Shown: in pieces, positions 46,601 to 58,728 of the stretch
Layout of the letters: every line of letters begins with the position of its first letter
Position numbering within the stretch: position 1 is the first letter of the stretch
Notes under the pieces: model-generated
Seen by the model: the letters and a program-made list of their open reading frames with translations, nothing else
Told to the model about the DNA's origin: nothing
Databases searched by the model: none
Source of the DNA: Aralia elata
Taxonomy: Eukaryota > Streptophyta > Magnoliopsida > Apiales > Araliaceae
NCBI GenBank assembly: GCA_034770075.1
Contig: CM068382.1
Span: forward strand, 83,792,643-83,856,642
Length of the DNA stretch: 64,000 bases
Reading direction: 5' to 3'
Translations under genes and position numbers: made by a program

Positions 46601-49600
46601 ATGAAAAGAAAAGAAAAAGACAAAAAGGGAAAGTAAAAGAAAATAATGGTAAAACCCCACTCCCATTTCCCATTTCCCATTTCTCATTTCCTCACTCCCT
46701 TCCCGTAGCCAATGTTCAGAAAATGAAAAGAGAGAGAAAAAGAGAAGAGAAGGAAAAGGAGAAGAGAAGAAAATCATATTTCTCTCCATACTCTCACCTC
46801 TAACCAATGCATAAACCCACCTTACATACTTGTAATAGTTCTACAAATTCAAAAATTGAGAGAACAAGAGAGAGCTTGGGAGAAGGAGCAAGGGGGATCA
46901 AACTATGATCATCATCTAGCAAGACTTAACCAAGTTTGAGAAAGAACACAAGAGGTAAAACTTAAAAACCTAGCCTTAATTTGTTTTCTAAGTTTTATAT
47001 AAATATGGTTTAGTTGGTGGATGTTGTTGTTGGTGGTGGAATCATGATGGATTCCGAAGTATAAGGATGGATTGGATGTTAACATGTTTCAATTAACATG
47101 AAATCCGAGTTTTAAAGATATGCATGTCATGTGTTTGTTAAAATGCATTAAAGAGGTTTAATTTGGCTAAAACATGAGAATTGTTAAAGTTGATGCTAAG
47201 TAAGAAGTATATGAGAGTTATAAGTTAACTCAAGATGACTGGATGGTTTAAAACAAGTTCAAGATGAGTTTTTATGATTTTTTACCAAAATTGGTTTTAA
47301 ACAAAAATCTATGATGATAAGGGACTTTTAAGCCTCTAAAAATCTGTCTTGAAAAATTATTTTTGGTCATGTGATAATTTTCTAAAATACTATGTAGTAT
47401 CATCTCAAACATATCCGAATTTGAAAATAATCCGATGTGTAAGTTGTGAGATAGAAAATCGCTAAGTAGCTATGAAAATAACAAAGTTGCTGACAATTTC
47501 GAAATCTGCAGAAAATCTGGAATTTTGGCCAAGTCTGAAAACTATTTAGAGTAGGCTGTTTCTGCCTACTGTTTCGAAGCCTTACCAAACTATTTTTGTG
47601 AATGTTATATTTTTTTAAAATACTACGTAGTATGAGGTCTAACATATCCGAAAATAGATGTAATCCGATTTGTAACGAATGAGATAAAAATTCGCAAAAC
47701 TAGGATGAAAATCATGAAATCCAAAATTTCCAGATTTTTGCAAAGAGTGGGCAGTATGCAGGCTGTCCTGGGCAGTTTATATACTGTTTTTGGCACGCCG
47801 AGCCATTTTGGTTCGTCGAGTCAATTTTTGGGCATTACGTAATTTTTTGATACGTTGCTCTGTTTTTTCGTGTAGAATCTAAATATGTAATCGTTGCATA
47901 GCACTTTTTGGACAACCCAAAAAGTGTAGAATAATTCTTTTAATTAATGGGGTCTTGATTGAAATATGAAATATAGTAAGATTGCATAATTAACCCATAT
48001 GTGGGATGATAATCCAAGATTAGATAATGAAATAAAGATTAATAAATTAATTTAGTAATGCATTAAGTCTCGAATAAGATTAGTTAGCATGTTATAACCC
48101 AATGAGTTATATATAGATTATACAAGGATGGTTGGAGTTCGGATGAGGTAAACCGATGAATGAGGTTATGCAGTGGATATTTGATTTGCGTAAAATAGTG
48201 ACCGGGACAAGTTTCTTAACTTACACAAACTTTATACTGTGCAAGTTTCTAATATCATTCAATTATATTCTCATGAATGATATATGATGTATTGAAGCTT
48301 TAATTTACACAATGTTTATGTTGTATGAATTTTAAACTTATGCAAATCTTTTAATATTTGTACAAGTTGTCCGAGCTATGTTAAATTGTAAATCCTATGT
48401 TTGGTTATAGAAATTTATTTGCTGTATGAGATTCATCTTATTATGTCAAATGATTTACAAAAGAGAGTTATTTGCCATTTGATTCGGCTTAACTCAATAT
48501 GTGAGCTATTCCAGTCAGAATGTTTATTGTTGTGATATTAAATTGTAATAATTCTTGAATTATGATAGTTGATCGTGCCAAGTCAAATATTATTGAGCAA
48601 TTATCAATATAGGTAGCACCCCATGCAACGATGTGATTGTTAAACATTAAATCCAAGAATGTGCTAGACCAATATTAACACTTATGTGCTAAACTAAAGA
48701 AGAATTATTCCATAAATGAACTGTTGATGTGATGAAGACTATGTTATTAATGAAAAAAGTAAAGGAAAATTTAATTCCTATTTATTTGAGCTGCTTCACA
48801 ATTATTGTTTAATTGTTGAAGTATTCAGAAAGATTATTCTATTCATGAATGTTGTTTATTCACTGCTTATACTTGCTGGGCAATTAAATGCTCACTCTTG
48901 CAAATTATAAAATTTTTGCAGCTACAGCGGAAAGACCAGAATGGTTAGAAGAAGATAAAATTTACTAATTATTAAGGTAGAATAGTTAAAGTATTTGACG
49001 GGTTGTAATATTATAAAATAATGTTGTAATATTATTTGAGATAGTTATGTAAAGGTCTTCGTACCTGAGAGTAGGTTGAATTATATTGTAATATTTTAAT
49101 ATTTACTCTGATATTGTAGGAATATGTTGAGTAGGTAGTGTCTTGACGGCAACGGATTCGGGTTTGAAAATAGACCGGATTTTTGGGCTGTCATAGTTAT
49201 GTGGGGACAAGGGACCAGCTGCCAAAGTTTCGGTTGGAATAGGACTTTTGGTAGGTTTAGGAAGCTCAGGTTGTTTATGAGACACCATAGGAACAACAAA
49301 GACATCACTAGACTTACGAGGAGGGGAAAAAACAGGGGAAACACCGTGAAAATAGACAACCAAGGGATACAATCAATGGAATTTGACATTAAGGAAGTAG
49401 ACAAAGTTACAAAAGGAAACCTATCCTCATCGAACCTCACATGTCGTGAGATATAGTAACGCTCGAAGGTAGGATCAAAACATCTATATCCTTTGTGAGA
49501 CATGTTGTATCATAAGAATACACAGGGTTTTGATCTATATTCCATTTTATGAGTGTTATAAGGACAGAGATATGGATAACATAAGCATCCAAATGTTTTT

Positions 49601-51656
49601 AAAAATTTATAATCTGGAGCTTGGTTAAATAAACATTCGAACAGGGACTTTGAATGAGAGATATCCGATGGAAAACGATTAATTAGAAAAATTGTGGTGT
49701 CAAATGCAAAGTGCCAATAAGAAAATGGAATGGATGCATGAGCTATAAGTGATTGCCCCATTTCAAAAATGTGGCGATGGCAATACTCAACTATACCTAC
49801 TTGTTCATGAGTGTGAGGGCATGAAAAACGATGAAAAATCCCTTGGGACTGAAAGAATTGATTTAATTTTCGATACTCACCCCCCAATCAGTTTGAATGG
49901 ATTTAATCTTATGTTCAAACTGCTTTTCCACCATTAATTTAAATTTAGGAAAGATGGTAAAAGCTTCTAATTTTCGTGCCATTGTAAAGAACCAAATATA
50001 TTTCGTAAATGAATCAACAAAGATCACATAGTACCTATGGCCTTTAACAGAAACATTTGGTGAAGGCCCCCAAACATTGCTATATATTAAATCAAGAACA
50101 TATGAACTTTTATTGATTGATGAAGGAAGAGACAATTTGGACGGCTTGCCAAGTTGACAAACATTACATAAATTAATAAAAGACTTTGAAGAACATGGCA
50201 ACTTATTATTAGAAATTATACGACTCAAAAGTTGTTAATTGGGATGATCTAATCTATTGTGCCAATGTTGAGATGACGTTTTAATAACTATAAAAACTGA
50301 TGGACGAAATTTCAGATGGAAAGGATAGGTTGTAGAGGCCATGATCACTCGGTCCTTTGAGAAGTTCTCTCCTCGTAATGCGTTCCTTCACAAGAAAAAA
50401 ATTCGGGTGAAACTCAAAATAAGCATTATTATCCGATGCAAAACGTTGAACATATAAAAGTGATTTATTTAAAGTGGGAACATGCAATATATCATTTAAA
50501 TGGTAAGTAGCATCAAAATTTTTAATGATAGAATTGCCAACATGCTCATTGTTCAAACCTTTTCCACTGCTTACAACAAGGCTTTATTACCAGTATGTTC
50601 CTCATGGCAGCTTAATGATGATAAGTTTAGAGTGGCATGATGACTCGCGCCTGTGTCTGAAAACCATGATTGTGGAAGTACAATAGTATTTGAAGGAAAC
50701 ATAACTGCATTATAAGCTATAGGTGTTGTATGATTATAACGCTGGACACAAATGATTGCAGTATGATTACGAGCATTGCAAATTTGGCACTATAGACGCT
50801 GATCATTATTATTGTTGAATGAGTGCCCCCACGCCCGGGCCTACGGTTATTAGAACCCCGCCACCTGTTGTTGCGGGACTAGGATCCATTGTCACGCTCA
50901 TTGAATTGGCATTGGACAATATTGGCTTGGGGCAGAGGTGGATGAGGATCATTAACAAGCGGGAGGACCACAGAGTCAGAGGATGAGGCATGGATAAATT
51001 CATACAATAAAAGAAGACTATGGAGTTCAGGAAATGTAATCGGTTCAGAACGCGTGACATGCGTTGTGATGAGGTCACTATATTCATTCCTCAGTCCTTT
51101 GAAAATAAAGATGTTAAAATATGTTGTGCTAAGAGGATGCCCAACAACAGCTAAAGCATCTGCAAGGGCTTTTGCTTTCTGCAAGTAAGCAGTGATCGTG
51201 GAATCATGCTAGTGAAGATGATGAAGATCCATATGCAAATTAAGATTGAAGCATAGGCCATTGCCAAAGTCTGCCAGAGTTCAATGGAAATCGTGGCATC
51301 GATTGCAAGATGAATGACCTCCTTTGATAGAGAAGAGATGAGAAGGCTAAGGACCATCTGATCTTGAGAATACCATTTGGTATAGGCTGGGTTAGGTTGT
51401 GTTTGGGTCTGATTTGGAATGGGAATAATGCGTGGAGGAGACGAGTACGTGTGTCGTCAATGAAACGTAACATGTTCTGACCACGTAATAGGGGTAACAA
51501 CTGGGTGTGCCAGTACAAGTAATTTATGGAGGTGAGCTTGATGGAAAGAAAGTGGTGAGCTTAGGTGAAATGAGGAACTATCGCTTGCGGTTGTGAATTA
51601 ATGGGACGACTATTAGGTTCAATGGGTTGGTTGGAAGTGACAGAGGCGGAAGACAT
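43650..51656 (-). pseudogene. Copia gag-pol of the nested element, broken by frameshifts and a solo LTR
   Basis: The gag start is at 51,656 (MSSASVTSNQPIEP). The gag core spans about 51,520-50,880 in several frames. The protease site SDTGASHHA lies at about 50,660-50,635. The integrase zinc-finger end and core (CNVCQLGKPSK, DLIYSNVWG, FVDSFTKYIWFF, QTDWG, GGEYRKLNQFF, VEYCHRHI) lie at 50,228-49,510. The linker at 49,372-49,200 continues at 45,420 once the inserted LTR and one GTTAT are discounted. The reverse transcriptase at 45,188-44,484 is open for 234 codons with NAFLNG and the catalytic YVDD. The RNase H end at 43,889-43,650 includes CDN and RTKHVEIDFH. Between 44,480 and 43,890 the frame is broken. 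Confidence 0.85.
45426..49195. mobile_element. Solo LTR of 3,770 bp with target duplication GTTAT
   Basis: The insert starts TGTAATATCCCAGATATTTC and ends GATTTTTGGGCTGTCATA, with GTTAT at 45,421-45,425 and 49,196-49,200. Discounting it and one GTTAT makes the Copia frame continuous (HN|TT), which confirms both ends. It is related to the LTRs at ~2,165-6,254 and 58,729-61,508. There is no coding sequence. A purine-rich tract at 46,590-46,790 gives low-complexity frames on both strands. Two ~80-base similar blocks at 47,382 and 47,612 share 'aacatatccgaa'. The left end resembles the 5' end of the 58,729 LTR, so the LTR itself probably reads on the plus strand, opposite to the Copia host. Confidence 0.9.
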
Positions 51657-51922
51657 GGTTAGAAAAAAAAACTTAACCTGCTTTGATACCAAGTTAAAAA
51701 GATAGAATGGTATAATATTTTCCCACACATTGTCATGTGTGTGGTGTGTGTATTTATAATAACTCAATACAAGATGTGATAGATATAATGAAAGGATAAC
51801 AACCATCAGATGATAACAATCCGAGGTTGTTGATATGTGAAAGCTAAATACATGTGTTATCTAAAACAAAGTATATCTAACAATTAGGATGCACATCCAT
51901 TAGTAGTTATCTTAACAACGTG

Positions 51923-52449
51923 CTAGGGCCAAAAAGCAAGCTGCCTACCTACCCTATAGGTCGTCATCAGAGAATATCTTGGATCAGAGCATTAAATGCA
52001 CCAATGGGAACTCTCTAACGGGATAATTTTTGAATGTCTATAAAAGTGTACGAGGATTCAAATCCAAGGATAGATTATGAATCGTGAAGTAAAAAGCTGA
52101 ACCTCTGTCAAAATATTCCAAGCTCGAATGCAATGGTCTCAACAACTAGTGAACTTGTATGGGTTGGATCTCTTCTGACTGAAATTGGGATTTCGGTCAT
52201 AGAACCCCATGGACATGTTCTATGAGAATCAGAATGCTATCCACATAGCCTCCAAGTCGGTCTTCTATGAGAGAACAAAGCATGTAGAAGTCGCCTTACT
52301 TACTTAGGTTAGGGCATTTTCTCGAGGAAAAGGTGATTCCTGAAATCATCAGAACATGTTTCAGGAGTACTCGTTCAAGCTGCTAAGTACCAGAAAGGAA
52401 TCAAGCTTAACGCAAAGCTTAGTAGCACACTAATCAGCATTCATTTGTG
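51923..52449 (+). pseudogene. Remnant of an older Copia element, RNase H region
   Basis: On the plus strand, with frameshifts, the sequence reads ELVWVGSLLTEIGI (about 52,150), then ENQNAIHIASKSVFYERTKHVEV (52,226-52,290, quoted in part), then HFLEEKVIPEII. This is the C-terminal RNase H region of Copia polyproteins. Upstream pieces lack a clear frame. A TATA-like 'tctataaaag' at 52,036 suggests mixed LTR material. This is debris into which the younger Copia element inserted. Confidence 0.55.
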
Positions 52450-52466
52450 ATTCACTTGGTTTTAAT

Positions 52467-52758
52467 GACCATTATACCAAGTCTAAGTGAGTTGAAGAGT
52501 TCTAAGTGAACTGGACTGATTGTCCTGGTCTAAGTGACCATTGTCGAGACTAAGTGACTCGAAGGAATCTAAGTGATTCAGTTGTAATAGATCTTAGTAA
52601 TCTGGTCTTAGTGACCATTATACCAAGTCTAAGTAACTTGAAGAGTTCTGAGTGAACTGGACTAAGTGTCCTGGTCTGAGTGACCTTACCGAGACTGAGT
52701 GACTCGAAGAAACCTTAGTGTTCAGCTGTAAGAAAGCTTAGTGATCTGGTCTTAGTGA
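52467..52758. repeat. Two tandem 146-bp units built from AAGTGA-type words
   Basis: Units start at 52,467 and 52,613 (GACCATTATACCAAGTCTAAG in both). Within each unit the words 'taagtga', 'gagtga' and 'ctggtctaagtgacc' recur every 15-25 bases. It lies after the Copia RNase H remnant and is probably part of that element's LTR, which would end near 53,090 (CCAACAA, then GTGG). Confidence 0.8.
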
Positions 52759-53090
52759 CCTATCCTTAGTGGATTTCCTACTTGTTGAAGTAGAAGAGTG
52801 GACAGAGAGTTATTTGTACTCCGAACCACTTAAACATCTTGTGTTATTTACTTTATGTCCTCACATTCTGTTATTTAACTGCTAGTTCGTAGAGTGACTT
52901 ATCTTCACATGTGCTAAAGTTAGAATTGAGATTTCATTAAATCTTTAAGGGGATTTTAAACCAATATTCCGTTGTGCTAGATTAACTGAACAAATTAATT
53001 ATCTGATAATTGATCTTAATGTAATCGAAAAAGTTTTAAAGATCTATTTAACCCCCCTTTTAGATCTTTATTGTGCCTCTGGGAACCAAC

Positions 53091-53720
53091 AAGTGGGTTA
53101 GTTAAGGATTTTTTCTGGGTTTTCAAATGAAGAAATGCATTTTGATACTATGTTTAATTTATTATATTAGTGAATATAAATTATTGGAATGTTTGGGCCG
53201 GTTTAATGGGTGGTGGGTTGGTCTTTATTAGGTGGACATTAACTTAGATGTCAAAAAGAAGCTTACATCTAGGATTTTATGGACACATGGGATTGTCATG
53301 TCAATTTGTCGTTAAAAATTTAACGTCCAAGATGGAATTTCAAATTTTTGTTAGAAAATAAATGTTAAGTTAGTTGACTGTAAGAAAAAAAAGTATAGTT
53401 AGTCATTTATAAGCTGGCCTAAAGTACAATGATGTAAAAAATATTTAACTCAATGGAAATGCAATACGTCTTAGATTCAAGTTGAGACCTATTACTATTA
53501 TGAATTATTAACATTGTTCATAGATCAAGTATAAGTTCATTAATTTGTACCAAATTATAGGAATGATCAGAAGATTGTATGGAGAACGTTGATGAATAAT
53601 TCGTAGAGCAAATACTCAAAATTAGCATTGTAGAGCAAGTACTCTTAGTCAACATCGTAGACGAGTGCTTAAAGTCAACACGAATCGTAAAACAAGTACT
53701 TAGAGTCAGAATCGTAGAGC
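53091..53720. other. Unassigned sequence with TCGTAGAG words at its end
   Basis: No gene is seen. From 53,595 five TCGTAGAG / TTGTAGAG / TCGTAAAA words occur about 25-30 bases apart, each followed by a form of 'CAAGTACT', like the block at 42,720. The Athila LTR begins at 53,721 inside this series. Confidence 0.4.
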
Positions 53721-55229
53721 TAATGAGTGGGTTTTATACCTATGAATTGAGTACTTTTGAGCTTGATGAAAATTTGAATCTTCGGGTATTTTATGTTCCT
53801 TTTTATGCATTTTATTTGTTTTTGGTGTAGGAAATGGAGTCGAGCTTGGAATGGTGTTGAGAATGAAAAGTTAGACATTATCAGTCGTAGTAAACGGCAA
53901 TTTGGCTATTGGTGTGGACTTGGTGCAACAATGTGGCTTGATGTGCGGCAGGTATCGGCAACTATTGGCAGGAATCAGGAGCTAAGTGCGTGTATGCGCA
54001 GGCACGTGCAGCGCGCATGGGCAAGCAAAATAGTAGCAGGCAGCGCGCATGGGCCCAGGTAATAGCAAAACGCGCGCACGCGCGCGGTGGTTGGCAAGTG
54101 CCTAGGCGTGGAAGACGAGCGCTACGACGTTAGGAACGTAAGTGGTGAGTGCTGAGGCGTTGCTTGATGGGCACTGTGGTGCTCTGGGCTGTCGAGGGTC
54201 ACTGAATTTCCTTGGTTGGCTAGTGTTGTTTTCCTAATTGACTTGGGACACTTGCCATATTGAGTTCTAATGAGTTGCAAAGTCTACTAAGCTAAGAAGG
54301 TCAATCCTATAAGTCTACAATCAGGTTGATATCATGGGATCATCACATCATATATCTTAATATCATTTGTTGTAAGGGGGATTTCCAGATTTTCCAAGAT
54401 CGTAAGGAGAGCACACAAATGAGAGCAAAGATTTGAAACGCAGTGTGGAGATTGAAAGCTGCTACACAGTTTTTGTTCATATCTCTTTTCCTTTAATTTT
54501 TGTAATCTAAGGATGCTATTTGATTTATTGACGATGTTTTCCAATTACGATATGAACTAAATTTTCAATTAAGATTGCAATGGAACCCAATGTGTAGTTT
54601 AAATTAATTTACTCTCGTTTTGATTACTGTTGATCATATGCAAGTTATTTATCATATTTTATGCTTCATGATATAACTGTTTGGCCAATAATTAATTTGA
54701 TAACTTAGATGAAATTGGAAGATGAATTCTAGAGTTTTGATCTGAATATGATAACATGCGTCTGGATTATTAACCTGATTTGTGTATAGGATAAGAATAT
54801 ACATATAATTTGATCTTAATGAATCCATTCTTAATTATTTCACATAGAAATATAGTGATTTAATTTGAAGAGATATTTTTATTTAATCATCGGAAGATGT
54901 TTCATAAATTATTCTGAATTCTTGGTTGACGATTTGCTATGATTAATTAATTGAATAGAGAGTAAAGAGTTTTAGATGAAACATTGGGAGAAATTGTGAT
55001 CTTAGCATTTAAATCTAATATCAATCTTTGCTTAAAAATGTAGTTTTTAATTTTTATAATTAGTTTCACAATCTTTAGTTAGTTGTTTAAATAATTGAAT
55101 TGATACAAAGTTAGTACTTGGATATTATTAGTAATTTTTCTCGTGGGATCGACACTCTATTTACCACTTTATTATTTGTTGATCGCGTATACTTGCGTGT
55201 AAATTATCAATACCTAAATCGGACAACAA
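53721..55229 (+). mobile_element. 5' LTR of an Athila element
   Basis: The 1,509-bp LTR runs from TAATGAGTGGGTTTTATACC (TG mutated to TA) to ATCGGACAACA. It matches the LTRs at 1,004 and 7,906 at both conserved ends, including CGTGGGATCGACACTCTAT (55,143). A strongly GC-rich, CGCG-containing island lies at about 53,987-54,110. The frame at 53,793-54,062 crosses this island and is not a gene. A primer site and gag follow, so this is a 5' LTR. Its 3' partner lies beyond the window. Confidence 0.85.
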
Positions 55230-55235
55230 GTTTTT

Positions 55236-55253
55236 GGCACCATTACCGGGAAA
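55236..55253 (+). other. Primer-binding site complementary to tRNA-Asp (decayed)
   Basis: TGGCACCATTACCGGGAA, seven bases after the LTR, matches TGGCGCCGTTGCCGGGGA, the complement of the 3' end of plant tRNA-Asp, with four differences. This site is characteristic of Athila elements. Confidence 0.8.
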
Positions 55254-55463
55254 AATTACTAATAATTTTTTCAAAATTAATTTCAATCAATTTGAGCTTA
55301 GTTTAAACGTATTCTTTTTGTTTAATTTTTCTTTACAGACACTCTTGAGTTTTGTATTCAAACGCAGTCTAAAGGTCAGGAACCACTACCGTACGAAGAA
55401 TAAATAGAGAAAAGGTTCTGAAAACTGCGAATATTTTGTTAAGAATCACAAAATCAAGAGTTA

Positions 55464-56905
55464 ATGGTTGCAGGCGAAAAAAAATCGCTAAGGGATTATG
55501 CTATGCCACTAGTCACGGAAATCCAGTCGAGCATTCATAGGCCCGCTATTCAAGCAAATAGTTTTGAGATTAAGACGGGTACCATCCAGATGATCCAGAA
55601 TTCAGTATAGTATGGGGGATTGCCAAACGATGACCCGAATGATCATTTGGTTAGCTTTTTGGAGATCTATGATACATTTAAGTACAACGAAGTTACCGAA
55701 GATGCGATTAAACTTCGCCTTTTTCCTTTCATAGTCCATGACAAGGCGAAGTGTTGGTTGCATTCACTTCCGGCAGGGTCCATCACTACATGAAATGATT
55801 TAGCGCAAAAATTCTTAACCAAATTTTTTTCGCTAGCAAAAATTGCGAGAATGAGGAATGACATTACATCGTTCGCACAACACAATTCTGAGAGTCTCTA
55901 TGAAGCATGAGAGCGATTCAAGGATCTACTTCAAAAATTTCCTCATCATGGTATTCCCAAGTGGTTGCAAGTCTAGATCTTCTACAATGGGTTGTTCAAT
56001 GTAACTTGAACTAGTATTGATGCAGCTGCGGGTGGAGCTCTAATGGGGAAGGATTTTGATGAAACTTATGAGTTGTTAGAGATGATGACAGCTAATAACT
56101 ACCTGTGGCATTTTGCATGGCTGAATCAGCCAAAGGTAGCAAGTATTTATGAGTTTGATGTAGTTACGACATTAGCTACACAGGTTGCTACGGTGTTAAA
56201 GAAAATTGATGCTTTAGGGGTGCAACCTATCCAAAGTGTGGCGATTGTTTGTGAATTATGTACAGAAAATTATCCTAGTGAATAGTGTGCAATCAGTTCA
56301 GAATCGTACAGTACGTTGGAAATTATCGAAGGCAACAAAATAACAATAATCCTAACACTTATAATCCTGGTTGGAGGAACCATCCCAACTTCTCATGGAG
56401 CAACAACAATCAAATACAACATCCTACTCCAAGATAATCATATCCACCAGGATTTCAGAATCAAGCTCCACCATAGCAGGAAAAGAAGTCAAATTTGTAG
56501 GAGCTACTTACGAGGTATATAGCGCAAAACGAGATAAAAATGAACAATTAGGAAGTGTAAATTCAGAACTTAGAGAATCAAATGGGGCAGCTTGCTAATG
56601 CCATTAACAACCAACCTCAAGGGACTTTGCCAAGTGAAACTGAGATAAATTCGAAGAGGGAAAACAAGGAACATTGCGAGGCTGTAACACTTCGTAGTGG
56701 TAAAGAGTTGCCCGAGGCTGTTGGTGGAACCACAAAGAAAACACATGGAGGTGATAGTGATATTGAGAGGAAAGATAGCAAGAATGATGAACAAGAAAAG
56801 AAGGACGTAAATCCAATTGCAAGTTCTAATGGAGGCAATCAGATTTCGATTGTGCCTCTCGTGCCATTTCCACAATGTTTGCAGAAACATAAGCTGGATA
56901 AATAG
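55464..56905 (+). pseudogene. Athila gag
   Basis: From ATG 55,464 one frame runs to 56,285 with no indel but with stops at 55,608, 55,791, 55,908, 55,974, 56,007 and 56,283. It shows NDDPNDHLVSFLEIYDTF, RLFPFIVHDKAKCWL, LPAGSIT and YNGLFNVT, the standard order of Athila/Tat gag. After a frameshift it continues as the Asn-rich stretch PGWRNHPNFSWSN (about 56,365-56,400) and MGQLANAINNQPQGTLPSE, then CEAVTLRSGKEL (about 56,677-56,712), a hallmark of the group. All six stops can be explained by single transitions from Gln, Trp or Arg codons. Confidence 0.85.
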
Positions 56906-57673
56906 TTTTTAAAGTTTTTAGAGGTGTTCAAGAAGCTTTAAATCAATATCCTGTTTGCTGATGCATTAGAACAAATGCCTAGTTATGTGAAATTCATAAA
57001 AGATATCTTGTCAAAGAAGAGGAAGTTAGGCGAGTTTGACATGGTGGCGCTTACGGAGGAGTGCAGTGCCATACTTCAAAAGAATCTATCACCAAAGCTT
57101 AAAGATTCGGGTAGCTTTATAATTCCATACACCGTTGACAATCAGCTTTTCAGGAGAGCATTGTATGATTATGGGACCAGTATCAATTTAATGCCATTTT
57201 TAATATATCAACAACTGGGTTTGAAGGAGGCAAAACCGACTAATGTTATATTGCAGCTAGCAGATATGTCACTCATTTATCCGAGGGGCATAGTTGAAGA
57301 TGTTCTAGTTAAAGTGGAGAGGTTCATTTTTTCAACGGATTTCATTGTGCTAGATTTTGAGGAAGATTGTGAGATACTAATTATTCTTGGGTGACCATTC
57401 TTAGTAACAGGGAGAACTCTAATAAATGTGCAAAAAGGAGAGCTAACCATGCGAGTCCAAGATCAAGAGGTTGCATTCAATATATTCAAAGTTATGAAAT
57501 TCCCAAATGAAGCGAAGGAATGTTTCCAGGTTGACCTAGTCGAAGATGCAGTGAATAGGGTATTTGTTGAAAGCTGTATTTCGGATCCTCTTGAGATGAC
57601 ACTTGTTAGTCCTTCTGCTTCGGACTTTCCTGCTCCGCTTGAATATTTGCAATTGCTGAATTCTTTTCCATAG
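56906..57673 (+). pseudogene. Athila protease region
   Basis: The frame 56,975-57,394 reads MPSYVKFIKDILSKKRKLGE, then FRRALYDYGTSINLMPFLIY, where the retropepsin site is D-Y-G instead of the usual D-L-G, and ends at TGA 57,392, a probable CGA change. It continues from 57,428 (MQKGELTMRVQDQEVAFNIF) to TAG 57,671. Stops in the linker at about 56,903 and 56,938 again look like Gln codons changed by one transition. Confidence 0.75.
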
Positions 57674-57702
57674 TTTGTTAAGTTTAAACAAGAATTTGAG
57701 AA

Positions 57703-58728
57703 TTGGATCACTCCGGAAGTGTTTCTACTCGGGCAAAGTCATCATTGGAAGAACCATATTCATTGGAGCTTAAACCTCTACCAAAGTATTTACGGTATGC
57801 GTATTTAGGTGATTCTTGTACTTTGTCTGCTATTGTTTCTACTTCACTAGATGAATTTCAGGAAAGTAAGCTCTTGCGGGTACTTCGAGAGTACAAAATA
57901 GCTTTGGGATGGACAATTGCTGACATTAAGGGGATTAGTCCCTGGTTTTGCATACACAAGATTCTTCTTGAAGATGATGCCAAGTCCGTGATTAAGCAAC
58001 AACGCTGAATTGATCCTATCATGAAGGAGGTGGTCAAGAAAGAAATCATCAAGTGGCTGGATGTAGGCATCATCTATCTCATCTCTGATAGTTCGTGGGT
58101 GAGCCCAGTGCAGTGTGTTCCAAAGAAAGGGGACATGACGGTTGTGTTGAACGAGCTGATTCCGATACGGACGGTAACTGGGTGACGAGTATGCATACAT
58201 TATTGCAAACTTAACAAAGCAACTCGCAAGGATAACTTTCCTCTTCCATTTATTGACCAGATGCTCGATAGGTTGGCTGAACATGAGTTTTACTGTCTAT
58301 TGGATGGATATTTTGGATACAATCAGATTGCAATAGCACCCGAGGATCAAGAGAAGGCAACTTTCACGTGCCCATATGGAACCTTTGCATTTTGAAGGAT
58401 GTCTTTTGGACTATGTAATGTGCCCGTGACTTTTCAAAAGTGTATGATGGCTATATTCTCCGACATGGTCGAACAAAATCTCAAGGTATTTATGGATAAT
58501 TTTTTCCGTTTTTGGAGATACGTTCGATTTATGCCTAGAGAACTTGATTCATGTGCTAAAAAGATGCGTGAAAATGAATTTGGTGTTGAATTGGGAACAA
58601 TGCCATTTTATGGTCCAAGAAGGGTTTATTTTAGGGCATAAGGTCTCTTTTAAGGAGATAGAGGTGGACAAGGAAAAAATTGAAGACTATCGAGAATCTT
58701 CCACCGCCATCATCCGTGAAGGGAATTA
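57703..58728 (+). pseudogene. Athila reverse transcriptase, cut off by a younger element
   Basis: The frame opens at 57,703 and includes SLELKPLPKYLRYAYLGD and ALGWTIADIKGISP. After TGA 58,006 come SPVQCVPKKGDMTVV, CKLNKATRKDNFPLPFIDQM and SFGLCNVPVTFQKCMMAIF. The catalytic motif reads FMDN (58,489-58,500) instead of FMDD. Frameshifts follow, then NWEQCHFMV and GFILGHKVS. The frame reaches the conserved PPPSSVKG and stops at 58,728, where an LTR of another family begins. The remaining RT, RNase H and integrase must lie beyond the window. Confidence 0.8.

Larger units (their letters stand above)
43417..51917 (-). mobile_element. Copia element with 226-bp LTRs and target duplication ACGTG, interrupted by a solo LTR
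   Basis: LTRs at 43,417-43,642 and 51,692-51,917 are equal in length and differ at 8 positions by my count. ACGTG flanks the whole at 43,412-43,416 and 51,918-51,922. The element reads on the minus strand. The primer site TGGTATCAAAGCAGGTTAAG (complement of 51,672-51,691) directly follows the 5' LTR. The polypurine tract GAGGGGAGA (complement of 43,643-43,651) directly precedes the 3' LTR. Domain order gag, protease, integrase, reverse transcriptase, RNase H is that of Copia. A 3,770-bp solo LTR of another family is inserted between integrase and reverse transcriptase. Confidence 0.95.

Noticed and set aside
46553..46807. Complementary frames of 75-84 codons
   Set aside because: They are on a purine-rich tract inside the solo LTR; composition alone explains the absence of stops.
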